Source: Flavobacteriales bacterium
GTDB taxonomy: Bacteria > Bacteroidota > Bacteroidia > Flavobacteriales_D > Parvicellaceae
Assembly (NCBI GenBank): GCA_020631555.1
Contig: JAHDGY010000003.1
Location: 1 to 64,000, forward strand
Direction of reading: 5' to 3'
DNA length: 64,000 nt
Shown: positions 20,851 to 31,487 of the stretch, piece by piece
Layout: each line of letters starts with the position of its first letter
How positions within the stretch are numbered: the stretch's first letter is position 1
Notes under the pieces: model-generated
What the model saw: only the letters and a program-made list of their open reading frames with translations
What the model was told of the DNA's origin: nothing
The model's database searches: none
Program-made: the position numbers and the translations under genes

Positions 20851-20955
20851 CTCCGACAATTTACTTACAATTAGCGAAATTGCCATAGGGAAAAATAATA
20901 ATCTCGATTCCGAACAATTCCGCTAAAACATGGTATTTTTATTGCGTCTAAGGAT

Positions 20956-22038
20956 ATGGAAAGCAATTTTGTAGTTTCAGCAAGAAAGTATCGGCCTCAA
21001 ACGTTTTCGGAAGTTGTTGGGCAACAATCTATTACCGAAACTTTAGAAAACTCAATTGCTAAAAATAAGCTTGCGCAAGCTTATTTGTTTTGCGGACCAA
21101 GAGGCGTTGGTAAAACATCTTGCGCTAGAATATTTGCAAAACACATTAACCGAGAAATTGAACAGGAAGATCAAGATTTCTCGTTTAACATCTTCGAATT
21201 AGATGCTGCGTCCAACAACTCGGTTGAAGATATACGCAGCATCACTGATTCGGTAAAAATTCCTCCGCAAACTGGCAAATACAAAGTTTACATTGTTGAT
21301 GAGGTTCACATGTTATCTCAAGCGGCGTTTAATGCATTTTTAAAGACGTTAGAAGAGCCTCCTCCACATGCAATATTTGTACTTGCTACTACTGAAAAGC
21401 ACAAGATTATTCCAACGATTCTTTCTCGTTGCCAAATCTTCGATTTCAAACGAATTGGAACACAAGACATTGTAAGCAGCCTTGAGCATATTGCGGAAAA
21501 AGAAGGTATTCAGACAGAGAAAGATGGATTACATGTAATCGCTCAAAAAGCTGATGGAGCTATGAGAGATGCCTTATCCATTTTCGACCAGTTAGTGAGT
21601 TTTACACAAGGTAACGTAAGTTATCAATCGGTTATATCTAGCCTTAACGTTCTAGACCACGAATACTATTTAAAGTTGGTAGATAACATGCTTTCAGGTG
21701 ATATTCCCAGCGCACTAACTACTTATTCAGATATCTTGGAAAAAGGGTTTGACGGTCACCATTTCATTGTCGGACTGTCGCAGCATTTTCGAAATCTTCT
21801 TGTTGCTAAAGATGAGGTAACATTAAAGTTGCTAGAAGTTGGAGAAGGCGCCGTCGAACACTACAAAAATCAATGTGCAAAAACCAGTTTGCATTTTTTG
21901 ATTCAAGCACTAAACATTACAGGTGATGCTGACATTCACTATAAGGCCAGTAAAAATCAAAGGCTACACGTCGAACTAGCACTTATGAAACTTTGCTCCT
22001 TAAACTCAGAGGAAGCAAAAAAAAAAATGATGAACTAG
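20956..22038 (+). CDS. dnaX: DNA polymerase III subunit gamma (zero-frame product of dnaX)
   Basis: YRPQTFSEVVGQQ, FCGPRGVGKTSCARIFA, DEVHMLSQAAFNAFLKTLEEPP. Ends just after an A11 run. Confidence 0.92.
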   Translation: MESNFVVSARKYRPQTFSEVVGQQSITETLENSIAKNKLAQAYLFCGPRGVGKTSCARIFAKHINREIEQEDQDFSFNIFELDAASNNSVEDIRSITDSVKIPPQTGKYKVYIVDEVHMLSQAAFNAFLKTLEEPPPHAIFVLATTEKHKIIPTILSRCQIFDFKRIGTQDIVSSLEHIAEKEGIQTEKDGLHVIAQKADGAMRDALSIFDQLVSFTQGNVSYQSVISSLNVLDHEYYLKLVDNMLSGDIPSALTTYSDILEKGFDGHHFIVGLSQHFRNLLVAKDEVTLKLLEVGEGAVEHYKNQCAKTSLHFLIQALNITGDADIHYKASKNQRLHVELALMKLCSLNSEEAKKKMMN

Positions 22039-22751
22039 AAATCGATTTGTTGTCGGTTTCGCATTTCATAAATCCTTTTGAACCAACGATTGTCAGTGAT
22101 AATTCTACTGAGCAGGTAACCTCAGTTGAACATCCTCCTGAAACTAAAGATCAGTCTAACCAAGTTACCAGACTCGAAAACCGTAACGAACAACCATTAC
22201 CAACTCCTTCTGAAAAACAAATAAACGACCATTCACTGAATGCTCCAAAAGCACCACAAATTGTTGGTGTAAAGGCAGTGAACAGACCATTCAAATCGGG
22301 TCTCTCAATTACATCTATGCTTAAAGATGTTTCTCAATCTAACGCGGAAGATGATCCAGACAACCTAGAAAACAAACCAGTAGATCCATTTTCAACGGAA
22401 GATTTGTTAAGCAAATGGAACGTGCATTGCCATCGGGTGAAACTAGCTGGAAAACAAAGTTTGTACGCTACCTTAACAAAAGATAATCCTGTTTTAAACA
22501 AAGAAGATTGGACTGTATCAATAGAAATTGACAATGCAATTCAAGAACAGGACTTAATTAAAGAAAGAATCAATTTGCTGGAATTTCTTCGCCGGGAATT
22601 AAACAACTATGCCATACAACTTAATTGGACTATAGTCCAAAACAAGGAGCAAGCACATTTATATACTGACAAAGACAAATTCCTAAAACTATGTGAACAG
22701 AATCCTAGCTTATTGACATTAAAACAACGTCTAAAATTAGATATTGACTAA
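21993..22751 (+). CDS. dnaX: Tau-specific C-terminal region of dnaX in the -1 frame
   Basis: Long ORF with no convincing independent start; overlaps the A11 run (22017-22027). Acidic/proline linker followed by a C-terminal domain. Confidence 0.8.
   Translation: MLLKLRGSKKKNDELEIDLLSVSHFINPFEPTIVSDNSTEQVTSVEHPPETKDQSNQVTRLENRNEQPLPTPSEKQINDHSLNAPKAPQIVGVKAVNRPFKSGLSITSMLKDVSQSNAEDDPDNLENKPVDPFSTEDLLSKWNVHCHRVKLAGKQSLYATLTKDNPVLNKEDWTVSIEIDNAIQEQDLIKERINLLEFLRRELNNYAIQLNWTIVQNKEQAHLYTDKDKFLKLCEQNPSLLTLKQRLKLDID
22038..22060 (+). promoter_or_regulatory. Candidate frameshift-stimulating hairpin downstream of the dnaX A11 run
   Basis: GAAATCGA-TTTGTTG-TCGGTTTC: 8-bp stem including one G-U, 10 nt after the A run. 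Confidence 0.4.
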
Positions 22752-23323
22752 TGCGTTGTTCGTGGTGCGGTAGTGATCCCTTGTATGTTAAATATCATGA
22801 TGAAGAATGGGGTGCTCCTATTCGAAACGACGATCAAATTTTTGAATTTCTTTGTCTTGAGGCTTTTCAAGCTGGTCTGAGTTGGATCACTATTCTCCGA
22901 AAGCGAGAAAATTTCCGAAAAGCATTTGACAATTTCGATTGTCAAAAAATCGCAAATTACGATGAGGATAAAATCAAGAGATTAATGCAAGACAATGGCA
23001 TTATTAGAAACAGACTAAAAATCAACGCGACGGTGAATAATGCCCAACGGTTTTTGGAAGTTCAACGAGAATTCGGTTCTTTTTCTAAATTCATTTGGAC
23101 TTACGTTGACCACACTCCAATACAGAACAATTTTGAAACGACGGATCAGATACCAGCTAAAACTCCACTCTCAGAAAAAATCAGTAGTGACCTAAAAAAG
23201 AGAGGATTTAAATTTCTCGGGCCAACGGTGATTTATGCCCATATGCAAGCTTCCGGAATGGTGAATGATCATGTAACAAGCTGTTATCGCCATCAGCAAC
23301 TGCTCACTTCGTTCCAACCGTAG
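22751..23323 (+). CDS. tag: DNA-3-methyladenine glycosylase I
   Basis: RCSWCGSDPLYVKYHDEEWG, FLCLEAFQAGLSWITILRKRE, TVIYAHMQASGMVNDH. Confidence 0.95.
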   Translation: MRCSWCGSDPLYVKYHDEEWGAPIRNDDQIFEFLCLEAFQAGLSWITILRKRENFRKAFDNFDCQKIANYDEDKIKRLMQDNGIIRNRLKINATVNNAQRFLEVQREFGSFSKFIWTYVDHTPIQNNFETTDQIPAKTPLSEKISSDLKKRGFKFLGPTVIYAHMQASGMVNDHVTSCYRHQQLLTSFQP

Positions 23324-24614
23324 ATTTTTTGGGTACAAAAACAAGCAAGATCAATCCTAGCATAAAGAATACGGACAATGCCATTAATGAAATTCGCGTG
23401 TCATAAGAGCCCTTAATTACCCCAAATAAGACCAAACCAAGTACCATCCCTATTTTTTCGAGTGCGTCATAAAAACTAAAATATGACGCGCTATCGTTTG
23501 TTTTTGGCAGATACATCGAATATGTCGAACGTCCAACAGATTGAATCCCGCCCATAACCAATCCTACACAACCGGCAATTATATAAAATTCTGTTGGCGA
23601 GTGAACAAAATACACTGCACCACATAGAACACACCAAATAACCAATGCAACTCCCAAACTAACTTTGTTACCATACCTATCAGCAATTATGGCCATTCCC
23701 CACGCTCCAGGAATGGCTATTAGTTGAATCATTAGAATGCTAATAAGCATTCCTGATGTTTTTTGGTCGTCCGATACCCAATCGATCTCGTCTAAACCAA
23801 AAAACTGGGCTACCGCCATAACGGTTTGAACACCCATGCTAAAAGCAAAAAACGAATATAAATATTTACGGAGCCTAGGAATTCCAGCAAATTCATTCCA
23901 TACCTTCTTCAATTCCAAAAAGCCCATTTTGGCGACATTCGAACTAATTTTCTTCCTTGCCTCCTTTGCTACCGGTAACTTCTTATACGCCGGATACGCA
24001 AACGCAACCCACCAAATAGCACATAAAGGAAATTCCAACGCCATCATTTGAACTTTCTCAGCTCCCGTATCCTGCATCAGGATAAGGGCAATGCACAGTA
24101 CGAGCAAAATCGAAGATCCCACATACCCTAATGAAAATCCGTATGAACTAATTCTATTGTGGTCTTTTGGCTCCGCAATATCCGGAAGATACGCATTGTA
24201 AAACACCAAACTTCCCCAATAACCTATGTGCGAAATTATGATTATAAAAAGGCCCAATCCCAAGTATTCTGGGTCAAAAAACGCCATGGAAGTTACGCCG
24301 ATAGCTCCTAGATAATTCAGCGCACGCATGAAAATCCTCTTGTTGCCAATATAATCGGCAATACCTGATAAAATCGGTGCAAATACAGCCACAATCAATA
24401 ACGAAACCGCAAGAGCATAAGAATATATCTCTGTGGTATCAAAACTTAATCCTAAAAACTGAACAATTTTATTCGCTCCTGCGTGGGCCTCCATTTTGAT
24501 GTTGTAAAACATCGGAAAAATTGCCGTGGTAATTACCAATGGGTAAACGGAATTTGCCCAATCGTACATGGCCCATGCCTTGATAACTTTTTTATCTCCC
24601 TTTGTACAAACCAC
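23304..24614 (-). CDS. MFS transporter, UMF1-like
   Basis: KAWAMYDWANSVYPLVI, 12-TM pattern, GLVMGGIQSVGRSTYSMYLP. Confidence 0.88.
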   Translation of the reverse strand: MVCTKGDKKVIKAWAMYDWANSVYPLVITTAIFPMFYNIKMEAHAGANKIVQFLGLSFDTTEIYSYALAVSLLIVAVFAPILSGIADYIGNKRIFMRALNYLGAIGVTSMAFFDPEYLGLGLFIIIISHIGYWGSLVFYNAYLPDIAEPKDHNRISSYGFSLGYVGSSILLVLCIALILMQDTGAEKVQMMALEFPLCAIWWVAFAYPAYKKLPVAKEARKKISSNVAKMGFLELKKVWNEFAGIPRLRKYLYSFFAFSMGVQTVMAVAQFFGLDEIDWVSDDQKTSGMLISILMIQLIAIPGAWGMAIIADRYGNKVSLGVALVIWCVLCGAVYFVHSPTEFYIIAGCVGLVMGGIQSVGRSTYSMYLPKTNDSASYFSFYDALEKIGMVLGLVLFGVIKGSYDTRISLMALSVFFMLGLILLVFVPKKSTVGTK

Positions 24615-24668
24615 AAATCAGAATAATCAAAAACAGCTACCTCTTGGTGGCTGTTCTCACGCAGCCAT

Positions 24669-25853
24669 TTATTGCAATAACTTAAATTCTACTTTTTGAT
24701 TTTTGGCCTTATCCAAATCCGATTCACCACCTGAAACACTTTCAGAATCTGGAATCCATTTCGTGGTTAACCTGTCAGCGGCAACTCCACCTTTAACCAA
24801 AAATTTCTTAACCTTATTGACCCTCTTCTCACCCATGTTCGCATACGCAGCAAATCGCCCCCCATTCTTTGCATATTCAGCTTCAACCTTATCACTATGT
24901 CCGATAAGTTCCAATTTAATCGAAGGATTTTCATTTAACAAATCAATCAAATTATTCATATCCAATAACATTGAAGCGTCTATTTGAGCTTTAAGGCGAT
25001 CAAAATAAATTGTTGCATTCTTAATTTTCTCAGCGGGTGTAAACCCATCTTCACTCGTGACCTGTTTGCGATAGATTACACTCATTTTTTGCATCTCATC
25101 TTCTCCCTCCTGCATGCAATCACATTCTGACGGATCGTCTAACATAAACACTTCAACCTTGTCAATATAGTAGTAGGCAAAAGCTTTCTGTTGCCCCATT
25201 TGTCCGGCAACTTTCTTTAACTTTTGGTACTTGGTGTCTTTTGTATTATGAAAGTTTCCGATGGTTAGGTATTTTTCCTTTCCATTGGCTTTGAACACAT
25301 CGCACACGGTTTCCCAGTTATAACGCTGGTTGAACATTTTATTCATTGGGTGGTAAAGTACATTTTCAAATTCTCTCTCCTTCTCAAATACAATGTTCGA
25401 CTTTCCCTCTACTCCGATACCCTCCTTTGTAAGAATTGCACTTAAATTGTTGCAAGCGTACTTGGACAAATCCGCCAAACTTACATTGTACTTTACACAG
25501 TATTCAACCCCCTTCTTCAGTGGACTAATCAATTCGGTCTGCAAGTAGGTTCGTGGTTGTTTATCATTGTAACTGTACATTACCACTCCAGCATAATTTT
25601 CGCCATCCATAGCAAACTCGCGCCCGTAAGTATTATTCGGTGCAGAGCATGGTAAACCTTTCTTCGAACCAGTGAAAACATCGGCACCTTTACCTGTAGG
25701 TGAATCCCAATCAGAAGCTTGATTAATCTGCCCCATTTTTTTAACCTTACCAATAGATTCGAAACTGGGATTTTTTACAAAATTTCTTTCATCCTGTCCA
25801 AGTGAAAAAAGCGCCATCATGCATAACAGCAACAACATTCCAATTTTTTGCAT
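24669..25853 (-). CDS. OmpA family protein
   Basis: Signal peptide, FVKNPSFESIG N-terminal domain, C-terminal OmpA-like ELIGHSDKVEAE...GEKRVNKVKKFLVKGGV. Confidence 0.85.
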   Translation of the reverse strand: MQKIGMLLLLCMMALFSLGQDERNFVKNPSFESIGKVKKMGQINQASDWDSPTGKGADVFTGSKKGLPCSAPNNTYGREFAMDGENYAGVVMYSYNDKQPRTYLQTELISPLKKGVEYCVKYNVSLADLSKYACNNLSAILTKEGIGVEGKSNIVFEKEREFENVLYHPMNKMFNQRYNWETVCDVFKANGKEKYLTIGNFHNTKDTKYQKLKKVAGQMGQQKAFAYYYIDKVEVFMLDDPSECDCMQEGEDEMQKMSVIYRKQVTSEDGFTPAEKIKNATIYFDRLKAQIDASMLLDMNNLIDLLNENPSIKLELIGHSDKVEAEYAKNGGRFAAYANMGEKRVNKVKKFLVKGGVAADRLTTKWIPDSESVSGGESDLDKAKNQKVEFKLLQ

Positions 25854-25860
25854 ACTACGT

Positions 25861-26886
25861 TTAATTAAATTCTTTAACCGTATCGATAAAACATTTCACT
25901 TTATCCGGTTTTATATCAGCATATACTCCGTGACCGAGATTGGCAATGTGCCTACCGCCTTTAAATCTACTAAGCATTTCCTCTGTTTCCAATTTAATCG
26001 AGGCAAAGTCCCCGTACAATATACAAGGATCTAAGTTACCTTGCAGCGTTTTGTTTGGCCCAACTATACTACGCGTCTCTGAAATATCCATATTCCAATC
26101 CATTCCAATTGTTTCACAATTCAGAAGAGCGAGCTCTTTACGTGCATAATAAGCGCCTTTAGAAAACACCGTAACAGGTACATTTTCAATCTGATCACAA
26201 ATCAATTTAACATATTTCATTCCAAACTCCGAATACTGCTTCGGACCAAGGATTCCAGCCCAAGAATCAAATATTTGAACCAGATCCACCCCTGAACTGA
26301 TTTGCGCTATTAAGTACTTAATGGTTGATTCGGTTATTTTTTCCAAAAGACGATGCGACAGTTCTGGTTCGGTAACCAACATTTTTCGAGCCTTAGAGAA
26401 TGTCTTGGAGCCCTGACCTTCTACCATATAGCAAAATATCGTCCATGGCGCTCCAGCAAACCCAATCAATGGAACTCGATTATTCAATTCTCGCTTGGTA
26501 ATCCGTATGGCCTCGAGGACATAGTTCAGATCTTCCTCTGGACTTGACACCTTAAGTTGTTCAACATCGCTAGCTGATTTTATTGTCCTTTCAAACCAAG
26601 GTCCTTTCTGCTCAATCATTTCGTACGGCAAACCCATGGCCTCAGGTACTACCAAAATATCAGAGAAGATAATCGCCGCATCAACGTCCAAAATATCAAC
26701 GGGTTGCAGGGTAACTTCTGCAGCTAGAACAGGAGTCTCAACCAACTCCTTAAAACCTGATAAACGTGCTCGAATAGCTCTATACTCCGGAAGTATTCTT
26801 CCTGCCTGCCGCATCAACCAAACCGGTGTTCGTTCTGTTGGCTGTCCATTAGCCGCACGCAATAACAAATCATTTTTCAAACCCAT
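25861..26886 (-). CDS. hemE: Uroporphyrinogen decarboxylase
   Basis: [46 protein letters not shown]. Confidence 0.95.
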   Translation of the reverse strand: MGLKNDLLLRAANGQPTERTPVWLMRQAGRILPEYRAIRARLSGFKELVETPVLAAEVTLQPVDILDVDAAIIFSDILVVPEAMGLPYEMIEQKGPWFERTIKSASDVEQLKVSSPEEDLNYVLEAIRITKRELNNRVPLIGFAGAPWTIFCYMVEGQGSKTFSKARKMLVTEPELSHRLLEKITESTIKYLIAQISSGVDLVQIFDSWAGILGPKQYSEFGMKYVKLICDQIENVPVTVFSKGAYYARKELALLNCETIGMDWNMDISETRSIVGPNKTLQGNLDPCILYGDFASIKLETEEMLSRFKGGRHIANLGHGVYADIKPDKVKCFIDTVKEFN

Positions 26887-26928
26887 AACTCGTGATCGAT
26901 AAAAGTCGTAAGAAACTAGAATTTTGAC

Positions 26929-26964
26929 AAAAAAAAACCACCCCGATAATCGAAGTGGTTGGAC
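26929..26964 (-). terminator. Rho-independent terminator after rplI
   Basis: Minus strand AACCACTTCGATTATCGGGGTGGTT followed by T tract. Confidence 0.7.
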
Positions 26965-26996
26965 CCTATTATTAGGTCTGAATATTTAGCAAGCTA

Positions 26997-27443
26997 TTAC
27001 TCAGCTACAACTTCAAAGTTGATAGAAACTTTAACATCCTTAAACAGATCAACCTCCGCTTCGTAAGTACCTATTGTCTTAATCGTATCCGACTTCAACT
27101 TGATACTCTTTCTATCCACAGTGAAACCTTGCGCTTTCAAAGCATCGGCAATTTGGACTGTTGTAACAGATCCAAAAATCTTTTCATTCTCTCCAACTTT
27201 TGCACCAACTTTAATTGAAGCCTTTTGCAACTTATCCGCTATAGTTTGAGCATCTGATTTCTCCTTAGCTACCTTATGAGCACGTTGCTTTAAGGTTTCT
27301 GCATTCATTTTCTTAATCGAGTCAGTAGCAAGAACCGCCTTCCCTGTAGGAATCAAGAAATTTCTACCGTATCCATTCTTCACCTTAACGATTTCATCTT
27401 TTCGCCCAAGGTTTTCAATGGTTTCTTTTAACAATACATCCAT
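26997..27443 (-). CDS. rplI: 50S ribosomal protein L9
   Basis: MDVLLKETIENLGRKDEIVKVKNGYGRNFLIP. Confidence 0.97.
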   Translation of the reverse strand: MDVLLKETIENLGRKDEIVKVKNGYGRNFLIPTGKAVLATDSIKKMNAETLKQRAHKVAKEKSDAQTIADKLQKASIKVGAKVGENEKIFGSVTTVQIADALKAQGFTVDRKSIKLKSDTIKTIGTYEAEVDLFKDVKVSINFEVVAE

Positions 27444-27455
27444 GATCTTTCCTCC

Positions 27456-27725
27456 TTACTTTAACATATCTCCTACATACGGTAGGATGGCCAAATGTCT
27501 TGCCCGCTTAACCGCCTGACTAACTTTTCTTTGATATTTTGATGAAGTTCCAGTAAGCCTTCTAGGCAAAAGCTTTCCTTGCTCATTAACGAACTTCAAT
27601 AAAAAATCCGGATCTTTATAGTCAATATACTTAATTCCAGATCTTTGGAATCTACAATACTTTTCTTTCTTAACCTCAATTTTTATTGGAGTTAAGTATC
27701 TGATTTCTGATAAATTTTCTGCCAT
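27456..27725 (-). CDS. rpsR: 30S ribosomal protein S18
   Basis: [51 protein letters not shown]. Confidence 0.97.
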   Translation of the reverse strand: MAENLSEIRYLTPIKIEVKKEKYCRFQRSGIKYIDYKDPDFLLKFVNEQGKLLPRRLTGTSSKYQRKVSQAVKRARHLAILPYVGDMLK

Positions 27726-27749
27726 GACTTGTGGATTTCCTTAAATTGA

Positions 27750-28082
27750 TTAGGCTTTTGCCTTTTTTCTTCTTTTCTCAGCGAATGCAATATGGTCTTT
27801 GTCCATCTTAACAGTTAAAAAACGCATCACTCGCTCGTCTCTTTTGAACTCAACTTCCAATTTTTCGATGAAAGATCCATCAGTTTCGAATTCAAAAAGA
27901 TTATAAAATCCAGTAGTCTTTTTTTGAATTGGATACGCTAATTTTTTCAAGCCCCAATCCTCTTTCTCGATCACTTTACCTCCAAATTCACCAACTAAAT
28001 TGATGAACTTTGTCGCTGCTTCCTTTGCCTGAGCTTCAGACAAAACGGGAGTTAAAATGAAAACAGTCTCGTAACGATTCAT
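27750..28082 (-). CDS. rpsF: 30S ribosomal protein S6
   Basis: [41 protein letters not shown]. Confidence 0.97.
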   Translation of the reverse strand: MNRYETVFILTPVLSEAQAKEAATKFINLVGEFGGKVIEKEDWGLKKLAYPIQKKTTGFYNLFEFETDGSFIEKLEVEFKRDERVMRFLTVKMDKDHIAFAEKRRKKAKA

Positions 28083-28214
28083 ATGTTTAATTCATTATTT
28101 TTATCCGATCTGAACAGAATTTGTGTTCAAAACGGCCGGCAAATATAACAACAACAATCGTCAAATCAAATAAGCTGTATCAATAAATAGCGTAGGGTTA
28201 ATCTAGATTTATTC

Positions 28215-28222
28215 TACATTTG
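28215..28222 (+). promoter_or_regulatory. Candidate Bacteroidetes -7 box for metK
   Basis: TACATTTG matches TAnnTTTG, 32 nt before the metK ATG; no clean -33 TTG seen. Confidence 0.35.
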
Positions 28223-28253
28223 TCTCGTCGATCATTTAAGGAATTAAATTATT

Positions 28254-29507
28254 ATGTCATACCTATTTACATCCGAATCCGTATCGGAAGGACACCCAGA
28301 TAAAGTTGCTGATCAAATTTCAGACGCATTAATAGACAATTTTTTGGCTTTTGATCAAAACTCCAAAGTGGCATGTGAAACGCTGGTAACCACAGGACAA
28401 GTGGTTTTGGCTGGTGAAGTAAGATCCAATGTTTATTTAGATGTTCAGAACATTGCTCGAAACGTAATCGGTAAAATCGGTTATACAAAAAGTGAGTACA
28501 TGTTCGATTATAACTCGTGCGGAATTCTTTCTGCAATTCACGAGCAATCAGACGACATCAACCGAGGAGTGGACAGAGAAAACAAAGAAGAGCAAGGCGC
28601 TGGTGATCAAGGAATGATGTTCGGCTACGCCACTACTGAGACTGCCAATTACATGCCTCTCGCCCTTGATTTATCGCACAAAATTTTGCAGGTTTTGGCA
28701 GAGTTAAGGAGAGAAAATAAAGAGATCAAATATTTGAGACCAGACTCAAAGTCTCAGGTAACCATAGAATATGACGACAACAACAAGCCTGTGCGGATTG
28801 ATGCGATTGTGGTATCTACTCAACACGATGACTTTGGAGCCGATGAAGAAATGTTGGCCCAAATCAGGAAAGACATTGTTGAGGTTTTGGTCCCTCGTGT
28901 GAAAGCTCAGCTTCCTAAACATATTCAAGCCCTTTTTAATACCGACATTAAATACCACATTAACCCTACCGGGAAGTTTGTAATCGGTGGTCCTCACGGA
29001 GATACCGGATTGACCGGCAGAAAAATTATCGTTGACACTTATGGTGGCAAAGGAGCTCACGGTGGTGGAGCTTTTTCTGGTAAAGATCCAAGTAAAGTGG
29101 ACCGCTCAGCTGCGTATGCAACACGACATATTGCTAAAAACTTAGTTGCTGCAGGCCTTTGCGAAGAAGTCTTAGTTCAAGTTTCTTACGCAATTGGAGT
29201 TGTAGAGCCTATGGGTATTTTCGTGGACACTTACGGCACTGCCAAGGTTAATTTAACGGATGGACAGATTGCTGCTAAAGTTGGTCAGATCTTCGATATG
29301 CGTCCAGCGGCTATTGAAAGCAGATTGAAACTGCGGCAACCTATGTATTCGGAAACGGCTGCTTATGGTCACATGGGAAGAACAAATGAGACTGTAAAGA
29401 AGGTTTTCGAATCTATCGATGGTAGCCAAATAGAAATTGATGTCGAGTTGTTTACTTGGGAAAAACTCGACTACGTAGAGAAAGTAAAAGCGGCCTTTAG
29501 CCTTTGA
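28254..29507 (+). CDS. metK: S-adenosylmethionine synthase
   Basis: [52 protein letters not shown]. Confidence 0.97.
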   Translation: MSYLFTSESVSEGHPDKVADQISDALIDNFLAFDQNSKVACETLVTTGQVVLAGEVRSNVYLDVQNIARNVIGKIGYTKSEYMFDYNSCGILSAIHEQSDDINRGVDRENKEEQGAGDQGMMFGYATTETANYMPLALDLSHKILQVLAELRRENKEIKYLRPDSKSQVTIEYDDNNKPVRIDAIVVSTQHDDFGADEEMLAQIRKDIVEVLVPRVKAQLPKHIQALFNTDIKYHINPTGKFVIGGPHGDTGLTGRKIIVDTYGGKGAHGGGAFSGKDPSKVDRSAAYATRHIAKNLVAAGLCEEVLVQVSYAIGVVEPMGIFVDTYGTAKVNLTDGQIAAKVGQIFDMRPAAIESRLKLRQPMYSETAAYGHMGRTNETVKKVFESIDGSQIEIDVELFTWEKLDYVEKVKAAFSL

Positions 29508-29528
29508 TCTCTAGATAAATTATTGCAT

Positions 29529-29567
29529 AAAAAAGCGGTGTTTCCGGATCGAAACACCGCTTTTTTT
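29529..29567. terminator. Bidirectional Rho-independent terminator between metK and the M1 peptidase
   Basis: AAAAAAGCGGTGTTTC-CGGATC-GAAACACCGCTTTTTT, 16-bp stem with A/T tracts on both sides. Confidence 0.92.
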
Positions 29568-29599
29568 ATTCATTATTTTTCGTCTTTCACGAACTCAAG

Positions 29600-31462
29600 T
29601 TATCGCCCGAACACAGGATCCCCTGAAGTTCTTTTATTTCCAGCCCTCCAAACATCATTAGAACTATCTATATCCGCGAGTCTACCAGAGGCATCAATTT
29701 CAATTTTCTGGATTTGTCCAAAAGGCATATCGATCGGAAGCTCATACAAAGTGTATGTCCATGGCCAATCCTTAGCTACGGCCATTTCACCCTTAAATAA
29801 ATCTACTCCTTCCTTAGTCCCCCGCATAATTACCATTGGGATATTGTAAACTTTGATCTCTCCAGACATAGTTGTCACATAAATATCCAAAGGCATTGGC
29901 ATTTGCCCTATTCGCCTAAGAACAACTCTACTACCCGAGCCGTTTGCCTCAACCTTTTCAATTGCATAGTCGATCGTCTTTATAGTCCCTACCCAGTTTT
30001 CAAAATACCAATCCAACTCAATACCAGACACTTTTTCCATAACACGTTTAAATCGTCGTGGGTTCGGATGCTTAAATTTCCATTCCTCAAAATATTGACG
30101 CAAACCTTTAAACAACGTTTCTTCCCCAATAACATATCCCAACTGATGTAAGAATACACAGCCTTTAGAGTATACATTAATTCCGTGCGTCGAATTTAAA
30201 TTATAGTGATCCGCATGAGTAGTAAGCGGTTCAGCATAATCTTTTGGAGCTAAGTGATAATAACCACGATACGCTCCTGTATGCGGATTTACCTGCTTTT
30301 TTCCGTTCACATGGTCTTTGACAACATTCTGTCCGAAAGATGTAAACCCTTCATCCATCCAAGCATACTTGGATTCATTGGTGCCCAATACACCCTGATA
30401 CCAGCTGTGCATAGCTTCATGAATGATTACACTGAGTAATCCTCCAAAACTCCCGTGAGAAGTAACTAAAGTGGCCATTGGATATTCCATTCCTCCATCC
30501 CCTCCCTGAAGAATTGAGTATTGCTTGTAAGGGTACTCTCCAAAAGTTTTATTAGCAAATTCAAAAGCCTTAACTGTTAATGGCTGAACCTTTATCCAGT
30601 TTTCTGCAAGCGTATCGGTCTGGTAAAAAAAATGAATTACCGTACCATTGGATAACTTTTGTTGATCGTGTTTGAAATCTGGATCGGCAGCCCAAGCAAA
30701 ATCGTGAACTTGTGGAGCCTTAAAATGCCAGCTAAGCTTGCCATTTTTTGGAGCCTTTACTTTCTTGCTCGAATAGCCATGTCCAATTTCATCGGGGTTT
30801 TGAAGATAACCAGTACCACCGATCACATAATCTTTATCCATTGTGATAGTTACGTCAAAGTCACCCCAAACACCATGAAATTCACGACCAACATAAGGAT
30901 TAGTGTGCCAACCATCTTCATCAAATTCACACATCTTTGGATACCACTGAGTCATAGAATAATCTATCCGTTCTTGATTATGCCTACCTGTTCTACGAAT
31001 TTGCACCGGAACCTGACTATTAAATTCCATATAGAATTTTGATTTTCCACCTGGCTTAATCGGTTGAATTAAGTAGACAACCAAAATCGTTCCTTCAATT
31101 TCGAACTTCACGGTCTTTCCATTCTGCTGCAACTTGTCAATTTTATGGTAACCAATTTCATCTTCCTTCAAATAAGCTATTCTATCCCGGACCCTACCGT
31201 CTGGATCTTTAATTGTCCGGGACCTCACGTCCATCATACTACCTGGCTGAAACGCATTGTAATACAAATGGTAATAAACTTTTGTAAGTGTTTCACTTGA
31301 ATTATTAGTGTACTCAATTGTCTGCTTACCGGTGAACCGATGCGTTTGGACATCAAAATCAATGTCCATTTTATACTCAATAGCTTGCTGCCAGTAACCT
31401 GGCTCCTGCGCAAACAATTGAGCTGCAATTACGATAAAAAAGAAATTCGCGATATATTTCAT
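29600..31462 (-). CDS. M1 family metallopeptidase
   Basis: Signal peptide; GGMEYPM and HEAMHSWYQGVLGTNE (HExxH...E); start placed at MKYIANFF. Confidence 0.9.
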   Translation of the reverse strand: MKYIANFFFIVIAAQLFAQEPGYWQQAIEYKMDIDFDVQTHRFTGKQTIEYTNNSSETLTKVYYHLYYNAFQPGSMMDVRSRTIKDPDGRVRDRIAYLKEDEIGYHKIDKLQQNGKTVKFEIEGTILVVYLIQPIKPGGKSKFYMEFNSQVPVQIRRTGRHNQERIDYSMTQWYPKMCEFDEDGWHTNPYVGREFHGVWGDFDVTITMDKDYVIGGTGYLQNPDEIGHGYSSKKVKAPKNGKLSWHFKAPQVHDFAWAADPDFKHDQQKLSNGTVIHFFYQTDTLAENWIKVQPLTVKAFEFANKTFGEYPYKQYSILQGGDGGMEYPMATLVTSHGSFGGLLSVIIHEAMHSWYQGVLGTNESKYAWMDEGFTSFGQNVVKDHVNGKKQVNPHTGAYRGYYHLAPKDYAEPLTTHADHYNLNSTHGINVYSKGCVFLHQLGYVIGEETLFKGLRQYFEEWKFKHPNPRRFKRVMEKVSGIELDWYFENWVGTIKTIDYAIEKVEANGSGSRVVLRRIGQMPMPLDIYVTTMSGEIKVYNIPMVIMRGTKEGVDLFKGEMAVAKDWPWTYTLYELPIDMPFGQIQKIEIDASGRLADIDSSNDVWRAGNKRTSGDPVFGR

Positions 31463-31487
31463 AAGTATATTGTTTCTTTTATAATTC

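Noticed and set aside
21993-22751. Separate gene downstream of dnaX
   Set aside because: The assigned Met start is inside the dnaX zero frame and the sequence fits a tau linker plus C-terminal domain, so it is better explained as part of dnaX.
28267-29060. Antisense ORFs opposite metK (and the many similar 60-140-aa antisense ORFs throughout the track)
   Set aside because: They overlap confidently assigned genes, show no protein-family motifs, and look like shadow ORFs.
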